Shown here: one piece after another, positions 8,588 to 18,181 of the stretch
Position numbering within the stretch: the stretch's first letter is position 1
How the letters are laid out: each line of letters begins with the position of its first letter
From: Massilia sp. PDC64
GTDB taxonomy: Bacteria > Pseudomonadota > Gammaproteobacteria > Burkholderiales > Burkholderiaceae_D
DNA: 64,000 bases
Direction: 5' to 3'
Assembly (NCBI RefSeq): GCF_900101265.1
Contig: NZ_FMZS01000001.1
Span: forward strand, 434,001 to 498,000
Notes under the pieces: generated by a model
Seen by the model: only the letters and a program-made list of their open reading frames with translations
The model's database searches: none
Told to the model about the DNA's origin: nothing
Translations under genes and position numbers: made by a program

Positions 8588-9295
8588 TCAGCGGCGCAGC
8601 TTCCACCCGCCATCCACGTCGATCACGCTGCCTGTGATGAAAGTATTGCCAACAAGCATGAAAATGACATCGGCCACATCCGCCGCCGTGCCGACGCGGC
8701 CGGCGGGCACGGCGGCGCCCATCTCTTCGAACAGGCGGCTGCGCTGCGCCTCCGGCACGCGGTGCCACCACGGCGTGTCGATCACGCCCGGCGCGACCAT
8801 ATTGACGCGCAACGGACGCAGTTCGGACGCCAGGATGGGCAGCATCGCTTCCAGCGCCCCGTTGATGGCGGCGAGGCCGGCCGTGCCCGGCTGCTGGGCA
8901 CGGGCGGAGATGGCGCCGACGAGCGTCGCGGAACCGCCGGGAACGATGCTGCCGAGGCTGGCCTGCAAGGCGTTCAATTGCGGCCAGAACTTGCCCTCGA
9001 AGCCGGCGCGCAAGTCGTCCAGCGCCAGTTCGCGGAACGTGCCCGCCCCCGCCGCGCCGGACGCGCACACGACCAGGTGATCGAACGGGCCGTGGTCGGC
9101 GAAGAACGCGTCGCAGTCGTCGCGTCGGCCGGCGTCCAGCCGGGCGAAGCGGACGCCGGGGATGTCGAGGGCGGCGCCTTTCGCCGCGTCGCGCCCCGTC
9201 ACGGTCACGCTGGCGCCCTGGGCGGCAAAGCGGCGTGCGCTCTCCAAGCCGATGCCGGACGTGCCGCCGATGACGATGATGCGCTGGTCTTTCAT
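8588..9295 (-). CDS. Short-chain dehydrogenase-like protein lacking the YxxxK motif
   Basis: A 235-residue Rossmann protein of the SDR superfamily. The cofactor motif GGTSGIG is near the N-terminus and GSVIDVDGGW closes the C-terminus as in classical SDRs. The catalytic region reads TAGLAAINGALEAM where family members have YxxxK, so both the catalytic Tyr and Lys look absent. It may bind nucleotide without the usual redox chemistry, or belong to an atypical subgroup. I used the ATG at 9295 (MKDQRIIVIGG). It lies 99 bases after a LysR gene on the same strand. Confidence 0.82.
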   Translation of the reverse strand: MKDQRIIVIGGTSGIGLESARRFAAQGASVTVTGRDAAKGAALDIPGVRFARLDAGRRDDCDAFFADHGPFDHLVVCASGAAGAGTFRELALDDLRAGFEGKFWPQLNALQASLGSIVPGGSATLVGAISARAQQPGTAGLAAINGALEAMLPILASELRPLRVNMVAPGVIDTPWWHRVPEAQRSRLFEEMGAAVPAGRVGTAADVADVIFMLVGNTFITGSVIDVDGGWKLRR

Positions 9296-9394
9296 GGTCT
9301 GCCTTTCAATATTGGTTGCGATGCAAGGCAGTATAGAAGCGGCCGCGCGCCGGGGGAAATCGTATCCGGCGATACGACCCATCGTCCGTGGCGA

Positions 9395-10303
9395 TCACCC
9401 GGCGCTGCGGACGACCTGGTCGCGCAGCCAGGCAAGGGCCGGGTCGGCGTGGAAGCGCGGATGCCAGGCCGCGTACAGGGAAAATCCCCTGCTCTCGAAA
9501 GGCAGGTCAAAACGGTCGAGCACATCGGCATGCATGGCCGCCAGCCGCGACGGCACGGTGGCGACGTGGTCGGACTGGCACAGCAAACCGGGCACGAGCG
9601 CGAACGATTGCACGGACAGCACGACGTTGCGCGCGCGGCCCATCTGCTCCAGATGCTCGTCCATGAAGCCGTGCAGGCTGCCACCGCTCGTCGAAACGAG
9701 GATGTGGCGCAGGGCGCAATAGCCGTCGAGATCGAGCGGCCCCGTGCCCCGCGGATGGCCTTTTCTTTGCACCATGACGAAATGTTCCTCGAACAAAAGC
9801 CGTGCGCGCATGTTCTCGGGCACCATGCGCTCCGAACCGATCAGCAGGTCGACCTCGCCTTCCTGCAGCTGGGACGCGATGCGCGCGCCATCGGCCATGC
9901 GGAACGCGAGCCGGACGCCCGGTCCCGCGCCGTGCGCCAGCAGGCCGGCCAGCGGCAGGCCCAGCACGGCCGTCGACAGGTCGCTGGCGGCGATCTGGAA
10001 CGTGCGCTGCGCGGTCGCGGGATCGAACGCCGGCTGGCCGCGCACGATGCCGGCCAGCTGGTCCAGGGCCGCGCGCACGGGGCCCGCGAGATCGAGCGCG
10101 CGCGTCGTCGGCGTCATGCCGCGGCCGTTATCGGCGGGCAGCAGCAGCGGGTCGTCGAACAGCTGACGCAGGCGGGCGAGCTGGCCGGACACGGCGGACT
10201 GGCTCAGGTGCAGGCGCTGGGCCGCGCGGGTCACGTTCGCTTCCGTCAGCAAGGCGTCGAGCGTCACGAGGAGGTTCAGGTCGAAGGCGCGCAAATCGTT
10301 CAT
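9395..10303 (-). CDS. LysR-family transcriptional regulator
   Basis: A 302-residue LysR regulator. The winged helix-turn-helix is at residues 1-60 ([33 protein letters not shown]) and the effector-binding domain at about 90-300. The opening resembles the NodD/PcaQ-like branch. The start at 10303 ([10 protein letters not shown]) is where similarity begins; the ORF could extend 8 codons upstream. It probably regulates the SDR-like gene 99 bases downstream; no operator was identified. Confidence 0.9.
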   Translation of the reverse strand: MNDLRAFDLNLLVTLDALLTEANVTRAAQRLHLSQSAVSGQLARLRQLFDDPLLLPADNGRGMTPTTRALDLAGPVRAALDQLAGIVRGQPAFDPATAQRTFQIAASDLSTAVLGLPLAGLLAHGAGPGVRLAFRMADGARIASQLQEGEVDLLIGSERMVPENMRARLLFEEHFVMVQRKGHPRGTGPLDLDGYCALRHILVSTSGGSLHGFMDEHLEQMGRARNVVLSVQSFALVPGLLCQSDHVATVPSRLAAMHADVLDRFDLPFESRGFSLYAAWHPRFHADPALAWLRDQVVRSAG

Positions 10304-10380
10304 GCATCTATTATTGCGCATGCCCAAGCCGGCGCTGCCGGGTCGCGCGAATAATGCACGGTCTTTCCATGGAGGGCGGA

Positions 10381-11055
10381 ATGGGGATCGAAGACTGGCC
10401 GGAGCAGACCCGGCCGCGCGAACGGCTTGTGCGCGAAGGGGCGCAGGCGTTGTCGGATCCGGAACTGCTGGCGCTGCTGCTGCGCGTGGGTGTGCGCGGA
10501 AAGAGCGCGGTGGAACTGGGCCGCGACATCCTGCAACACTTCGGTTCGCTGCACGGCCTGTTCGGCGCGACCTTGAACGATTGTGCCGAGGTGCACGGTC
10601 TCGGCATGGCGAAATATGCGCAATTGCAGGCCGTGATGGAACTGGCCCGGCGCGCCATCGCCGAGCAATTGCAGGCGGGCGAGGCGTTCGGCTCGCCCGA
10701 GCTCGTCAAGCGCTACCTGCGCATCAAGCTGGGCGGCCAGCGTCACGAATCCTTCATCGTCCTGTTCCTGGACGTCAAACATCGCCTGATCGCGGACCGC
10801 GAACTGTTCCGCGGCACGCTCACGCAGACGAGCGTCTATCCGCGCGAAGTCGTCATCGAAGCGCTGGATTACAACGCGGCCAGCGTGATCCTCGCGCACA
10901 ACCACCCGTCCGGCCTGCCGGAGCCGAGCGACGCCGACCTGCGCCTGACGGGTGCCCTCGTCAAGGCGCTCAGTCTCGTGGACATCCGCGTGCTCGACCA
11001 TTTCATCGTCGCCGGGCCGCTCGTGCATTCCTTCGCGGAGCATGGGCAGATCTGA
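10381..11055 (+). CDS. radC: RadC/JAMM-domain protein
   Basis: A 224-residue RadC-family protein. It has an N-terminal helix-hairpin-helix-like region (residues 1-100) and a JAB/JAMM metalloprotease-like domain with HNHPSG at 173-178 and the downstream Asp in SDADLRLTG. The cellular role of RadC is unsettled. The ATG at 10381 has a GGAGGGCGGA site directly upstream. Its placement shortly before rpmB-rpmG is conserved in many proteobacteria; here an FMN reductase gene sits between. Confidence 0.93.
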   Translation: MGIEDWPEQTRPRERLVREGAQALSDPELLALLLRVGVRGKSAVELGRDILQHFGSLHGLFGATLNDCAEVHGLGMAKYAQLQAVMELARRAIAEQLQAGEAFGSPELVKRYLRIKLGGQRHESFIVLFLDVKHRLIADRELFRGTLTQTSVYPREVVIEALDYNAASVILAHNHPSGLPEPSDADLRLTGALVKALSLVDIRVLDHFIVAGPLVHSFAEHGQI

Positions 11056-11091
11056 GCTAGCATGGCAGTTTTATTACGCCAGACGGAGCCC

Positions 11092-11631
11092 ATGTCCCAT
11101 CGTATCCTCGCCCTCTGCGGCAGCCAGCGCGCCCGCTCGATGAGCGCCGGCCTGCTGCGCGCCTGCCGCGACCTCGCGCCCGCCGGTGTCGTCATCGACG
11201 TCTTCGAACAGCACAAGGATTTCCCGCTGTTCAACCCCGAACGCACCGACGTGCCGCCGGGCGTCGCCGCGCTGCAGGCATCGATCACGGCGGCCGACGC
11301 CCTCCTCATCGCCAGCCCCGAGTACGCGCACGGCGTCACGGGCACCATCAAGAACACGCTGGACTGGGTCGTGAACCACGCGCCGTTCGCGGGGAAACCG
11401 GTCGCCGTGCTGAATCCGGCCTATCAATCGTTCCACGCGGACGAAGCGCTGAAAGAGACGCTGCGCACGATGTCGGCCGACCTCGTCCTCGATGCCTGCC
11501 TGCGCATTCCCGTCATCGGCTCCCGGGTCGATCCGGACCGGATTGCATCGGATCCCCGTTTTGCGACACCGATCACGGCCGCACTCAGGGCGCTCGTGGC
11601 CCACGTCGAACGCGCGAATAACAGTGTGTAA
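11092..11631 (+). CDS. NADPH-dependent FMN reductase family protein
   Basis: A 179-residue flavodoxin-like protein. The FMN phosphate-binding loop is near the N-terminus (LALCGSQRARSMSAGLLRA), and SPEYAHGVTGTIKNTLDWV around residues 75-95 is the family hallmark. These enzymes reduce FMN, quinones or azo dyes with NAD(P)H. The start at 11092 has a GGAG site; a Met ten codons upstream is less likely. It lies 36 bases after radC on the same strand. Confidence 0.9.
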   Translation: MSHRILALCGSQRARSMSAGLLRACRDLAPAGVVIDVFEQHKDFPLFNPERTDVPPGVAALQASITAADALLIASPEYAHGVTGTIKNTLDWVVNHAPFAGKPVAVLNPAYQSFHADEALKETLRTMSADLVLDACLRIPVIGSRVDPDRIASDPRFATPITAALRALVAHVERANNSV

Positions 11632-11718
11632 ACAAGCCCTTACGAAGCAAACATTGCGAAAATTCACGATTGTTAAATCTCGTTGATTTACTGTGAAACA
11701 ATTTTTTTTCGCAAGTTG

Positions 11719-11748
11719 TTGATTACGCGACGGTTTTCAAGCTATACT
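11719..11748 (+). promoter_or_regulatory. Sigma70-type promoter for rpmB-rpmG
   Basis: TTGATT and TATACT hexamers are separated by 18 bases, and the -10 ends about 40 bases before the rpmB ATG. The surrounding DNA is AT-rich compared with the genome. Confidence 0.6.
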
Positions 11749-11789
11749 CTCGTTTTTCCGATTGTGGAAGTTTATTCAAGGAGTGCGCT

Positions 11790-12026
11790 ATGGCACGTGT
11801 TTGCCAAGTTACTGGCAAGGGTCCGATGGTTGGCAACAACGTCTCCCACGCCAACAACAAAACCAAGCGTCGTTTTCTGCCGAACCTGCAGAACCGTCGC
11901 ATCTTCGTAGAATCCGAAAACCGCTGGGTCTCCCTGCGTGTGTCGAACGCCGGTCTGCGCGTCATCGACAAGCTCGGCATCGACGCTGTGCTGGCCGACA
12001 TGCGCGCCCGCGGCGAGAAAATCTAA
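11790..12026 (+). CDS. rpmB: 50S ribosomal protein L28
   Basis: A 78-residue ribosomal protein L28. [23 protein letters not shown] and the C-terminal [19 protein letters not shown] are characteristic. It lies 13 bases before rpmG in the conserved rpmB-rpmG operon. An AAGGAG site precedes the ATG. Confidence 0.98.
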   Translation: MARVCQVTGKGPMVGNNVSHANNKTKRRFLPNLQNRRIFVESENRWVSLRVSNAGLRVIDKLGIDAVLADMRARGEKI

Positions 12027-12039
12027 TTAGGGAGTCATC

Positions 12040-12207
12040 ATGGCAAAAACTGGCCGCGACAAGATCAAACTGGAATCGACCGCAGGTACCGGTCACTTCT
12101 ACACCACGACCAAGAACAAGCGCACGATGCCGGCGAAGATGGAAATCACCAAATTCGACCCGAAAGCTCGCAAGCACGTGGTCTACAAGGAAACCAAGAT
12201 CAAGTAA
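12040..12207 (+). CDS. rpmG: 50S ribosomal protein L33
   Basis: A 55-residue L33, [20 protein letters not shown] and onward, ending YKETKIK. It has no CxxC pairs, so it is the zinc-independent form. An AGGGAG site precedes the ATG. It ends the rpmB-rpmG operon and a terminator follows 17 bases later. Confidence 0.97.
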   Translation: MAKTGRDKIKLESTAGTGHFYTTTKNKRTMPAKMEITKFDPKARKHVVYKETKIK

Positions 12208-12224
12208 TCTGGTTCCTTACTTCG

Positions 12225-12259
12225 AAAAAGCCGCCCGCTTCACCGCGCGCGGCTTTTTT
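12225..12259 (+). terminator. Rho-independent terminator of rpmB-rpmG
   Basis: AAAAAGCCGC pairs with GCGGCTTTTTT around a GC-rich inner part. It could work in both directions. Confidence 0.85.
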
Positions 12260-12346
12260 GTTTTTCTGCGCCATTGATTGGGGTCATTTGACCCACTCGC
12301 CCGCGTCGCTATAGTCGATTGTCCACTTTCGCTGGAGAATCGCCTT

Positions 12347-13447
12347 ATGTGGCCCATCCTGTGGCACAACCGCCTGTCGCTCCTGCCTGCCCTGGCCGTC
12401 CTGGCCGCCTGCTCCACACCCTACCGTCCGCCCGTCGTCGCGCATGACAGTGCGACCTTTCCCGGCATCGCCAGCATCGTCGCGGAAACCGGTGCGCGGC
12501 CCGTCGACGTGCTCCTCGTCCATGGCATGTGCACCCACGATACGGGCTGGGCCGAGCGCCAGATCGGCCGCATCACGGGCATCGTCGAAGACCATGCGCC
12601 GGCACCGGCCGCACAGGCCACGCCGCCGCGCGTGGAAGTCGTCGAGCGCACGCGCAGGCTCGCCGGCGGCACGGTGCGCTTCCACGCCCTCGTGTGGTCG
12701 TCGCTCACGGCCGGGCTGAAGCACCAGCTCGACGTCGACATGACGGGCACGCCGACGGATTGCACGGCGGCCGGCGCCTGCAAGCCGAAGCGCGCCTCGC
12801 TGAACGGCTACGTCAAGGACAACCTGCTGAACGATTGCCTGTCCGACGCCGTCATCTACCAGGGCGAAAGCCACGTCGCGATCCGCGACGCGATGGTGCG
12901 GACGATCGCGCAGGTGCTCGAAAACGATCCGGACAGCGAGGCACCCCTCGTCGTCGTCGCGGAAAGCCTGGGCAGCAAGATGTTGTTCGACGCGCTGAGC
13001 GCCATGCTGGAATCGTGGCAGCCGCAGACGCGGGCGCTGGGCCAGCAGGCGGCGCGCCGGCTCGGGCTGCTGTTCATGGTCGGCAATCAATTACCCATCC
13101 TGGGCCTGGCGGAGCAGCGGGCGATCGCCACGCAAGGGATGCGCGTAGGCGATGCCTTGCAGCGCTTCCTCGACCTGCGCCGGCGCCAGCCGAACCGCCG
13201 CGCGGACATGCTGCAACGCCTGGCCGTCGTCGCCTTCACGGATCCGAACGATTTGCTGTCGTACCGCCTGCTGCCGGCCCGCTACGCGGCGCCGGACGTG
13301 GCCGTGGCGGACGTGCTCGTGTCGAACGACAAGACCTGGCTGGGCGTGATCGAGAACCCGATGACGGCGCACCTGGATTACCTGGCGAATCCGGACGTGG
13401 GCATCATGATCGCGTGCGGGCAGCCGCGCGTGACGGGATGCCGATAA
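12347..13447 (+). CDS. Putative lipoprotein with alpha/beta-hydrolase features
   Basis: A 366-residue protein with a lipoprotein signal peptide (lipobox LAAC, Cys22). LLVHGMCTHDTGW near residue 55 resembles an oxyanion-hole HG loop, and VVVAESLGSKMLFDAL near 205 resembles a nucleophile elbow (ESLGS), so an alpha/beta-hydrolase fold is inferred. Neither substrate nor a close named family is recognised. The ATG at 12347 gives a proper signal peptide; the ORF extends 23 codons upstream without similarity. Bounded by terminators on both sides, so monocistronic. Confidence 0.8.
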   Translation: MWPILWHNRLSLLPALAVLAACSTPYRPPVVAHDSATFPGIASIVAETGARPVDVLLVHGMCTHDTGWAERQIGRITGIVEDHAPAPAAQATPPRVEVVERTRRLAGGTVRFHALVWSSLTAGLKHQLDVDMTGTPTDCTAAGACKPKRASLNGYVKDNLLNDCLSDAVIYQGESHVAIRDAMVRTIAQVLENDPDSEAPLVVVAESLGSKMLFDALSAMLESWQPQTRALGQQAARRLGLLFMVGNQLPILGLAEQRAIATQGMRVGDALQRFLDLRRRQPNRRADMLQRLAVVAFTDPNDLLSYRLLPARYAAPDVAVADVLVSNDKTWLGVIENPMTAHLDYLANPDVGIMIACGQPRVTGCR

Positions 13448-13473
13448 AAAAAGGCTCCCGCAGGAGCCTTTTT
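13446..13473. terminator. Bidirectional terminator between lipoprotein and desaturase genes
   Basis: AAAAAAAGGCTCC and GGAGCCTTTTT form a compact hairpin with a CGCA loop between two convergent genes. Confidence 0.9.
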
Positions 13474-13492
13474 CATTCAGGTCGTCGACTGC

Positions 13493-14704
13493 TTACGCAT
13501 AGCTGCGCAGGCGCATCGAAAACTCCTGCAGCGCCTTGATGCCCGACGCTTCGGCGCGGGCGCACCAGTCCTGCAGCTGGTGCAGCAGTTGGTCGCGGGT
13601 CGAGTGCGAGCGTTCCCAGATCGCGCCCAGTTCCACGCGCATCTGGTGCATCGTTTCCAGGGCTTTGCTGTGCTGGAACAGTTCGACCAGCTGGGCCTGT
13701 TGCGGGGCCTGCAGCTTCGCCGGTTCGCGCTGCATCAGCTTGCGCGAGCTCTTCAGGAAGCGCGCTTCCAGCTCGGCCTTTTGCTTCAGGTGCTCCACTT
13801 CTTCGCGGAACGCATACTTCACGGACTTGGCGTACTTCGCCATCACGTCGTAGCGGTTGGCGATAACGGCCTGCAGGGTGTCGAAGTCGGCTTCCAGCTT
13901 GTTCTTTTGCAGCTTCGGCTTCGGAATGGTCTTCTTGACCTTGGCCAGGCCCACCATTTCCATCATGCGAATGTACGCCCAGCCGATGTCGAACTCGTAC
14001 CACTTGCTCGACAGCTTGGCCGACGTGGCGAACGTATGGTGGTTGTTGTGCAGCTCTTCGCCGCCGATGATGATGCCCCACGGGATGATGTTCGTGGCCG
14101 CATCGTTGCAGTCGTAGTTGCGGTAGCCCCAGTAGTGGCCGATGCCGTTGATGATGCCGGCCGCCGTGATCGGGATCCACAGCATCTGCACGGCCCAGAT
14201 CGTGATGCCGGCAACGCCGAACAGCGCGACGCTCAGCGGCAGCAGCATCGACACGCCCAGCCAGCTGTACTTCGTGTACAGGTTGTTCTCGATCCAGTCG
14301 TTCGGGCAGCCGTGGCCGTATTTTTCCAGCGTTTCCTTGTTCTTCGTTTCGGCGCGATACAGCTCCGCGCCACGCAGCAACACTTCCTTGATGCCGTGCG
14401 TCACGGGGCTGTGCGGATCGTCCACGGTCTCGCACTTGGCATGGTGCTTGCGATGCACCGATGCCCATTCCTTCGTCACCTGGCCCGTGGTCAGCCACAG
14501 CCAGAAGCGGAAGAAGTGGCTCGCGATCGGATGCAGGTCCAGCGCGCGGTGCGCCTGGTGGCGGTGCAGGTAAATCGTCACGCCGGCGATCGTGATGTGT
14601 GTGACGACCAGCGTGTACACGACCATCTGCCAGACCGACAAGTCGAACAGACCGCCGTCCAGGAAGGACAGCACGGCGTGCAAGGTGTTGCTGAGAAAAT
14701 TCAT
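13493..14704 (-). CDS. Delta-9-type fatty acid (acyl-CoA) desaturase
   Basis: A 403-residue membrane di-iron desaturase. The three histidine boxes are intact: HRHQAH (47-52), HRKHH (84-88) and HNNHH (219-223), set among hydrophobic segments as in stearoyl-CoA desaturases. It probably introduces a cis double bond in acyl chains and so tunes membrane fluidity. Residues ~265-403 form a charged, helical, coiled-coil-like tail beyond the usual catalytic domain. Monocistronic. Confidence 0.92.
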   Translation of the reverse strand: MNFLSNTLHAVLSFLDGGLFDLSVWQMVVYTLVVTHITIAGVTIYLHRHQAHRALDLHPIASHFFRFWLWLTTGQVTKEWASVHRKHHAKCETVDDPHSPVTHGIKEVLLRGAELYRAETKNKETLEKYGHGCPNDWIENNLYTKYSWLGVSMLLPLSVALFGVAGITIWAVQMLWIPITAAGIINGIGHYWGYRNYDCNDAATNIIPWGIIIGGEELHNNHHTFATSAKLSSKWYEFDIGWAYIRMMEMVGLAKVKKTIPKPKLQKNKLEADFDTLQAVIANRYDVMAKYAKSVKYAFREEVEHLKQKAELEARFLKSSRKLMQREPAKLQAPQQAQLVELFQHSKALETMHQMRVELGAIWERSHSTRDQLLHQLQDWCARAEASGIKALQEFSMRLRSYA

Positions 14705-14854
14705 CGATACTCCACTAAGGATGAGAGGATGCTGTTCTTTCTATGGAACAGTCACTATGACAAGAGTGTCACGCTTTAATGCATGACGCAAAGATGCATT
14801 TTACGCGGAACCGGTGCCGCACGGCACGCTGTGACGCAATCAATGCGCTCCCGG

Positions 14855-16192
14855 CTACGAATTCTGCGCCGGCTGCGTGATTCGCGCCACAACCGATGCT
14901 ATATGGGAGTCGAGCAGGCGGGTATCAACAGATGGAAAGCCTAATTTGACGGTACCGGACTGTACCAGGGCATAGATCTTTTTATTAATTTCCGAAACGA
15001 CACCGCCCTGCCCGTTCTCCGGATCGGCGATCCAGAAACCCAGGTCGAGCTCATAGCCGTCCGGGCCGAAGCGCGACAGCGAAATGCCGGGTGCCGGCTC
15101 TTCCAGCACGCGCGGCGTGCCGACGGCCTGCGCCACCAGCAGCGGCATCACCTGGTCCAGGTCGGAGCCGTAGGCCACCGTGATCTTCGTCGATGCGCGC
15201 ACCTTGCGCGTCGTCAGCGACTGGTTTTGCACGGGGCCGGAAATCAACAGCTCGTTCGGCAACACGGTCTCGACGCCGTCCAGCCCCTGCAACACCGTGT
15301 AGCGCGTGTTGATCTGGGTGACTTTGCCGGTGAACGTGCTGACCGTGATCATGTCGCCGATGGACAGGCTCCGTTCCAGCAGGATGATGAAGCCGGACAC
15401 GTAATTGCTGGCAATCCTCTGCATGCCGAGACCGAGGCCGACGCCCAGGGCGCCGCCGAACACGGACAGCACGGTCAGGTCGATGCCGACCAGGTTCAGG
15501 CTCAGCAGCACGCCGCCGACGATCAGCAGCGCGCGGCTCAGGCGCGCCAGCGCCACCCGCAGCGAGGTGTGCAGCGCATGCACCCCCATCAACCGCTCTT
15601 CCAGCGCGGCGCCCGCCCACAGGGCCAGCATCAGCATCACGACGACGGAAGCGACGGCCTGCAGGATGTCGGCCAGGGTGGCGCTGTTGGATTTCTTCGG
15701 CCCGAACTGGATCTTGTAGCTGTCGAGGAAATCGAAGATCTCCGGCCACAGGCCCGTGATGTACAACGCCACCGCCAGCCAGGCGACGAGCGCGAAGATC
15801 TTTTCGAACGTGACGAGCGTCTGTCCCAGCTGTCCGCGCCGCGCGAACACGCGGCGCAGCAGGTAGAACACGAGGCGGATGGCGGCCAGCGACCAGAACA
15901 CGGGAATCGCCACCTTGACGATGTTCGTGTGGAAGTGGGTCTTGGTCAGCAGCACCTGCGCGAGGTACAGCAGGCCGACGACGAGCAGCGGCGCCACGAC
16001 GCGCGTAAAACTTTCCACGCCCGTGTGCAGCAGGCTGCCGTCCTCGCCGCGGCGGCGGCGCCACCACACGCGGACCAGTTGCGCACTGAGCCAGCCGAAC
16101 AGGATGGAAGCGACGATGGACCCGACCTGCCACGGCATGCCGGGGCGGCTCAGGTCATCGAACAGGTCATCGATCAGGTTGGTCAGCGGCAT
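14855..16192 (-). CDS. MscS-family mechanosensitive ion channel
   Basis: A 445-residue membrane protein. Six or so hydrophobic segments occupy residues 20-240. They are followed by the MscS pore/beta-domain signature (SVFGGALGVGLGLGMQRIASNYVSGFIILLERSLSIGD) and a C-terminal alpha/beta domain. It is larger than E. coli MscS, with extra N-terminal helices as in the YbdG/YnaI-like groups. It starts 9 bases after rsmB, so purN-rsmB-mscS probably form one operon. Confidence 0.9.
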   Translation of the reverse strand: MPLTNLIDDLFDDLSRPGMPWQVGSIVASILFGWLSAQLVRVWWRRRRGEDGSLLHTGVESFTRVVAPLLVVGLLYLAQVLLTKTHFHTNIVKVAIPVFWSLAAIRLVFYLLRRVFARRGQLGQTLVTFEKIFALVAWLAVALYITGLWPEIFDFLDSYKIQFGPKKSNSATLADILQAVASVVVMLMLALWAGAALEERLMGVHALHTSLRVALARLSRALLIVGGVLLSLNLVGIDLTVLSVFGGALGVGLGLGMQRIASNYVSGFIILLERSLSIGDMITVSTFTGKVTQINTRYTVLQGLDGVETVLPNELLISGPVQNQSLTTRKVRASTKITVAYGSDLDQVMPLLVAQAVGTPRVLEEPAPGISLSRFGPDGYELDLGFWIADPENGQGGVVSEINKKIYALVQSGTVKLGFPSVDTRLLDSHIASVVARITQPAQNS

Positions 16193-16201
16193 TGGCCTCG
16201 A

Positions 16202-17488
16202 TTATTCAGAAGCGGCGTCGTCGGTAGCCTTGGCGGCAGCGGCCTTGCGCTCCAGCACGGCGGCAAAGAAGCCGTCCGTGCCGTGCTTGTGCGGCAGCAT
16301 CTTCAGGTAATCGCCCATCTCCAGCGGAATGCGCTGCTCGGCCAGGACCTTGTGCATCGGCACCAGCTCGAAATCCGGATGCGAGGCGAGGAAGCCTTGG
16401 ACGATCGCGTCGTTCTCTTCGTCCAGCAGGCTGCACGTCGCGTAGACGAGACGGCCGCCGAATTTGACGAGGCGCGCGGCGCCATCCAGGATCGAGGCCT
16501 GTTTTTCCGTCAACTCCGCGATACCTTCCGGCTGCTGGCGCCATTTCACGTCCGGATTGCGGCGCAGCGTGCCCATGCCTGAGCACGGCGCGTCGACGAG
16601 GACGCGGTCGATCTTGCCGGCCAAACGCTTCACTTTCGCGTCACGTTCGTGCGCGATGACGACCGGATGCACGTTCGACAGCCCGCTGCGCGCCAGTCGC
16701 GGCTTCAGCTTGGTCAGGCGCTTTTCCGACACGTCGAAGGCATACAGGCGGCCCGTGTTGCGCATGATGGCACCGATGGCCAGCGTCTTGCCGCCGGCAC
16801 CGGCGCAAAAGTCGACGACCATCTCGCCGCGGCGCGCGCCCAGCAGCTGGGCCAGCACCTGGCTGCCCTCGTCCTGGACTTCGATCGCGCCTTCCTTGAA
16901 CAGCGGCAGGTTTTGCAGCGCCGGCTTTTTCCAGATGCGCAGGCCCAGCGCCGAGTACGGCGTCGGTTCGGCCGCGATCGGGGCGGTGGCCAGTTCGGCG
17001 ATGACCTTGTCGCGGTCCGCCTTCAGCGAATTCACGCGCAGGTCCAGCGGCGCCGGCGTGTTCAGCACGGCGGCCAGGGCCAGGGTTTCTTCCTCGCCGT
17101 ACTGGGCGACGAATTTGTCGTACAGCCAGTCCGGCAGGTTCGCCAGCTTCTTCGGCGGCAGCAGGCTACGGTCGATCTCCTTGATGCGCTTCAGCAGGGC
17201 CGTTTCGTCTTCGGTCAGGCCGCCCAGCGAGTCGGCGCCGATGGCTTCCGCCATGCCGAGCACCGTGAGACGGCGCATCGTCGCGCCGGCGCCGGCGAAG
17301 TCGGTGAAGAACGATTTATGGCGCAGCACGGCATAGACGCATTCGGCGATGGCGCCGCGTTCGCGTCCGCCGAGGCGGGGATGGTCCTTGAAGTAGCGCG
17401 ACAGGGTGACGTCGGCGGGCGCAGTAAAGCGCAGGATCTCGCGCAATACCTCTTCAGCATTGCCGAGTATCGCGGGTGGCAATCTCAT
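16202..17488 (-). CDS. rsmB: RsmB-like rRNA cytosine-C5 methyltransferase
   Basis: A 428-residue RsmB/NOP2/SUN-family SAM-dependent RNA methyltransferase. The SAM-binding segment VVDFCAGAGGKTLAIGA is near residue 230, motif IV DAPCSGMGTLRRNPDVKWR near 290, and the catalytic-cysteine motif YATCSLLDEEN near 350. The N-terminal 140 residues correspond to the NusB-like RNA-binding region. Its exact rRNA target (C967 in E. coli) is assumed from family membership, so the symbol is tentative. Confidence 0.88.
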   Translation of the reverse strand: MRLPPAILGNAEEVLREILRFTAPADVTLSRYFKDHPRLGGRERGAIAECVYAVLRHKSFFTDFAGAGATMRRLTVLGMAEAIGADSLGGLTEDETALLKRIKEIDRSLLPPKKLANLPDWLYDKFVAQYGEEETLALAAVLNTPAPLDLRVNSLKADRDKVIAELATAPIAAEPTPYSALGLRIWKKPALQNLPLFKEGAIEVQDEGSQVLAQLLGARRGEMVVDFCAGAGGKTLAIGAIMRNTGRLYAFDVSEKRLTKLKPRLARSGLSNVHPVVIAHERDAKVKRLAGKIDRVLVDAPCSGMGTLRRNPDVKWRQQPEGIAELTEKQASILDGAARLVKFGGRLVYATCSLLDEENDAIVQGFLASHPDFELVPMHKVLAEQRIPLEMGDYLKMLPHKHGTDGFFAAVLERKAAAAKATDDAASE

Positions 17489-17505
17489 GGGTGTTCCTTG
17501 TGGAT

Positions 17506-18117
17506 TCAGGGGGTCACGGCGATCCGGACCTCGCCGTTTTCGATGCTGAGCCTGTCTTCGATGAACAGGCGCACCGCTTTCGGATAAATGACGTGTTCCT
17601 CGGCCAGCAGGCGTTCGGCCAGGCTGTCTTCCGTATCGCCCGGCAGCACGGGGATGCGCGCCTGGATCACGGCCGGACCGTGGTCCAGCTCGGCGGTGAC
17701 GAAGTGCACGGTCGCGCCGTGTTCCGTCACGCCCGCGTCCAGCGCCTGCCGGTGCGTGTGCAGTCCGGGGAACAGCGGCAGCAGCGACGGGTGGATGTTC
17801 AGCATGCGACCCGCGTAATGCTCGACGAACGGCGCCGTCAGGATGCGCATGAAGCCGGCCAGCACGACGAGATCCGGCTCGAACCGGTCGATCGTTTCCT
17901 GCAGGGCGGCGTCGAACGCTTCGCGGGTGGGGAATTCCTTGTTGGGGACGACGGCGGTCGGAATGCCATGGGATTGCGCGAAAGCGAGGCCCTTGGCGTC
18001 CGGCTTATTGCTGATCACGGCGGCGATACGGGCCGGCCAGGCTTCGGCCTGCTGCGCGCGCACGATGGCTTCCATGTTGCTGCCGCGGCCAGAAATAAGG
18101 ATCACGATATTTTTCAT
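17506..18117 (-). CDS. purN: Phosphoribosylglycinamide formyltransferase
   Basis: A 203-residue GAR transformylase of purine synthesis, which moves a formyl group from 10-formyl-THF to GAR. The N-terminal ISGRGSNMEAI binds substrate phosphate. Catalytic residues Asn107, His109 (MLNIHPSLLPLFPG) and Asp145 (AELDHGPAV) match the E. coli triad N106/H108/D144. rsmB follows after 17 bases. Confidence 0.96.
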   Translation of the reverse strand: MKNIVILISGRGSNMEAIVRAQQAEAWPARIAAVISNKPDAKGLAFAQSHGIPTAVVPNKEFPTREAFDAALQETIDRFEPDLVVLAGFMRILTAPFVEHYAGRMLNIHPSLLPLFPGLHTHRQALDAGVTEHGATVHFVTAELDHGPAVIQARIPVLPGDTEDSLAERLLAEEHVIYPKAVRLFIEDRLSIENGEVRIAVTP

Positions 18118-18181
18118 AAGCGCGCATTGTAACCCGAGCCGCCGGGCGGACCCAAGGAAGGAAATGACGACAACGCCGCGC

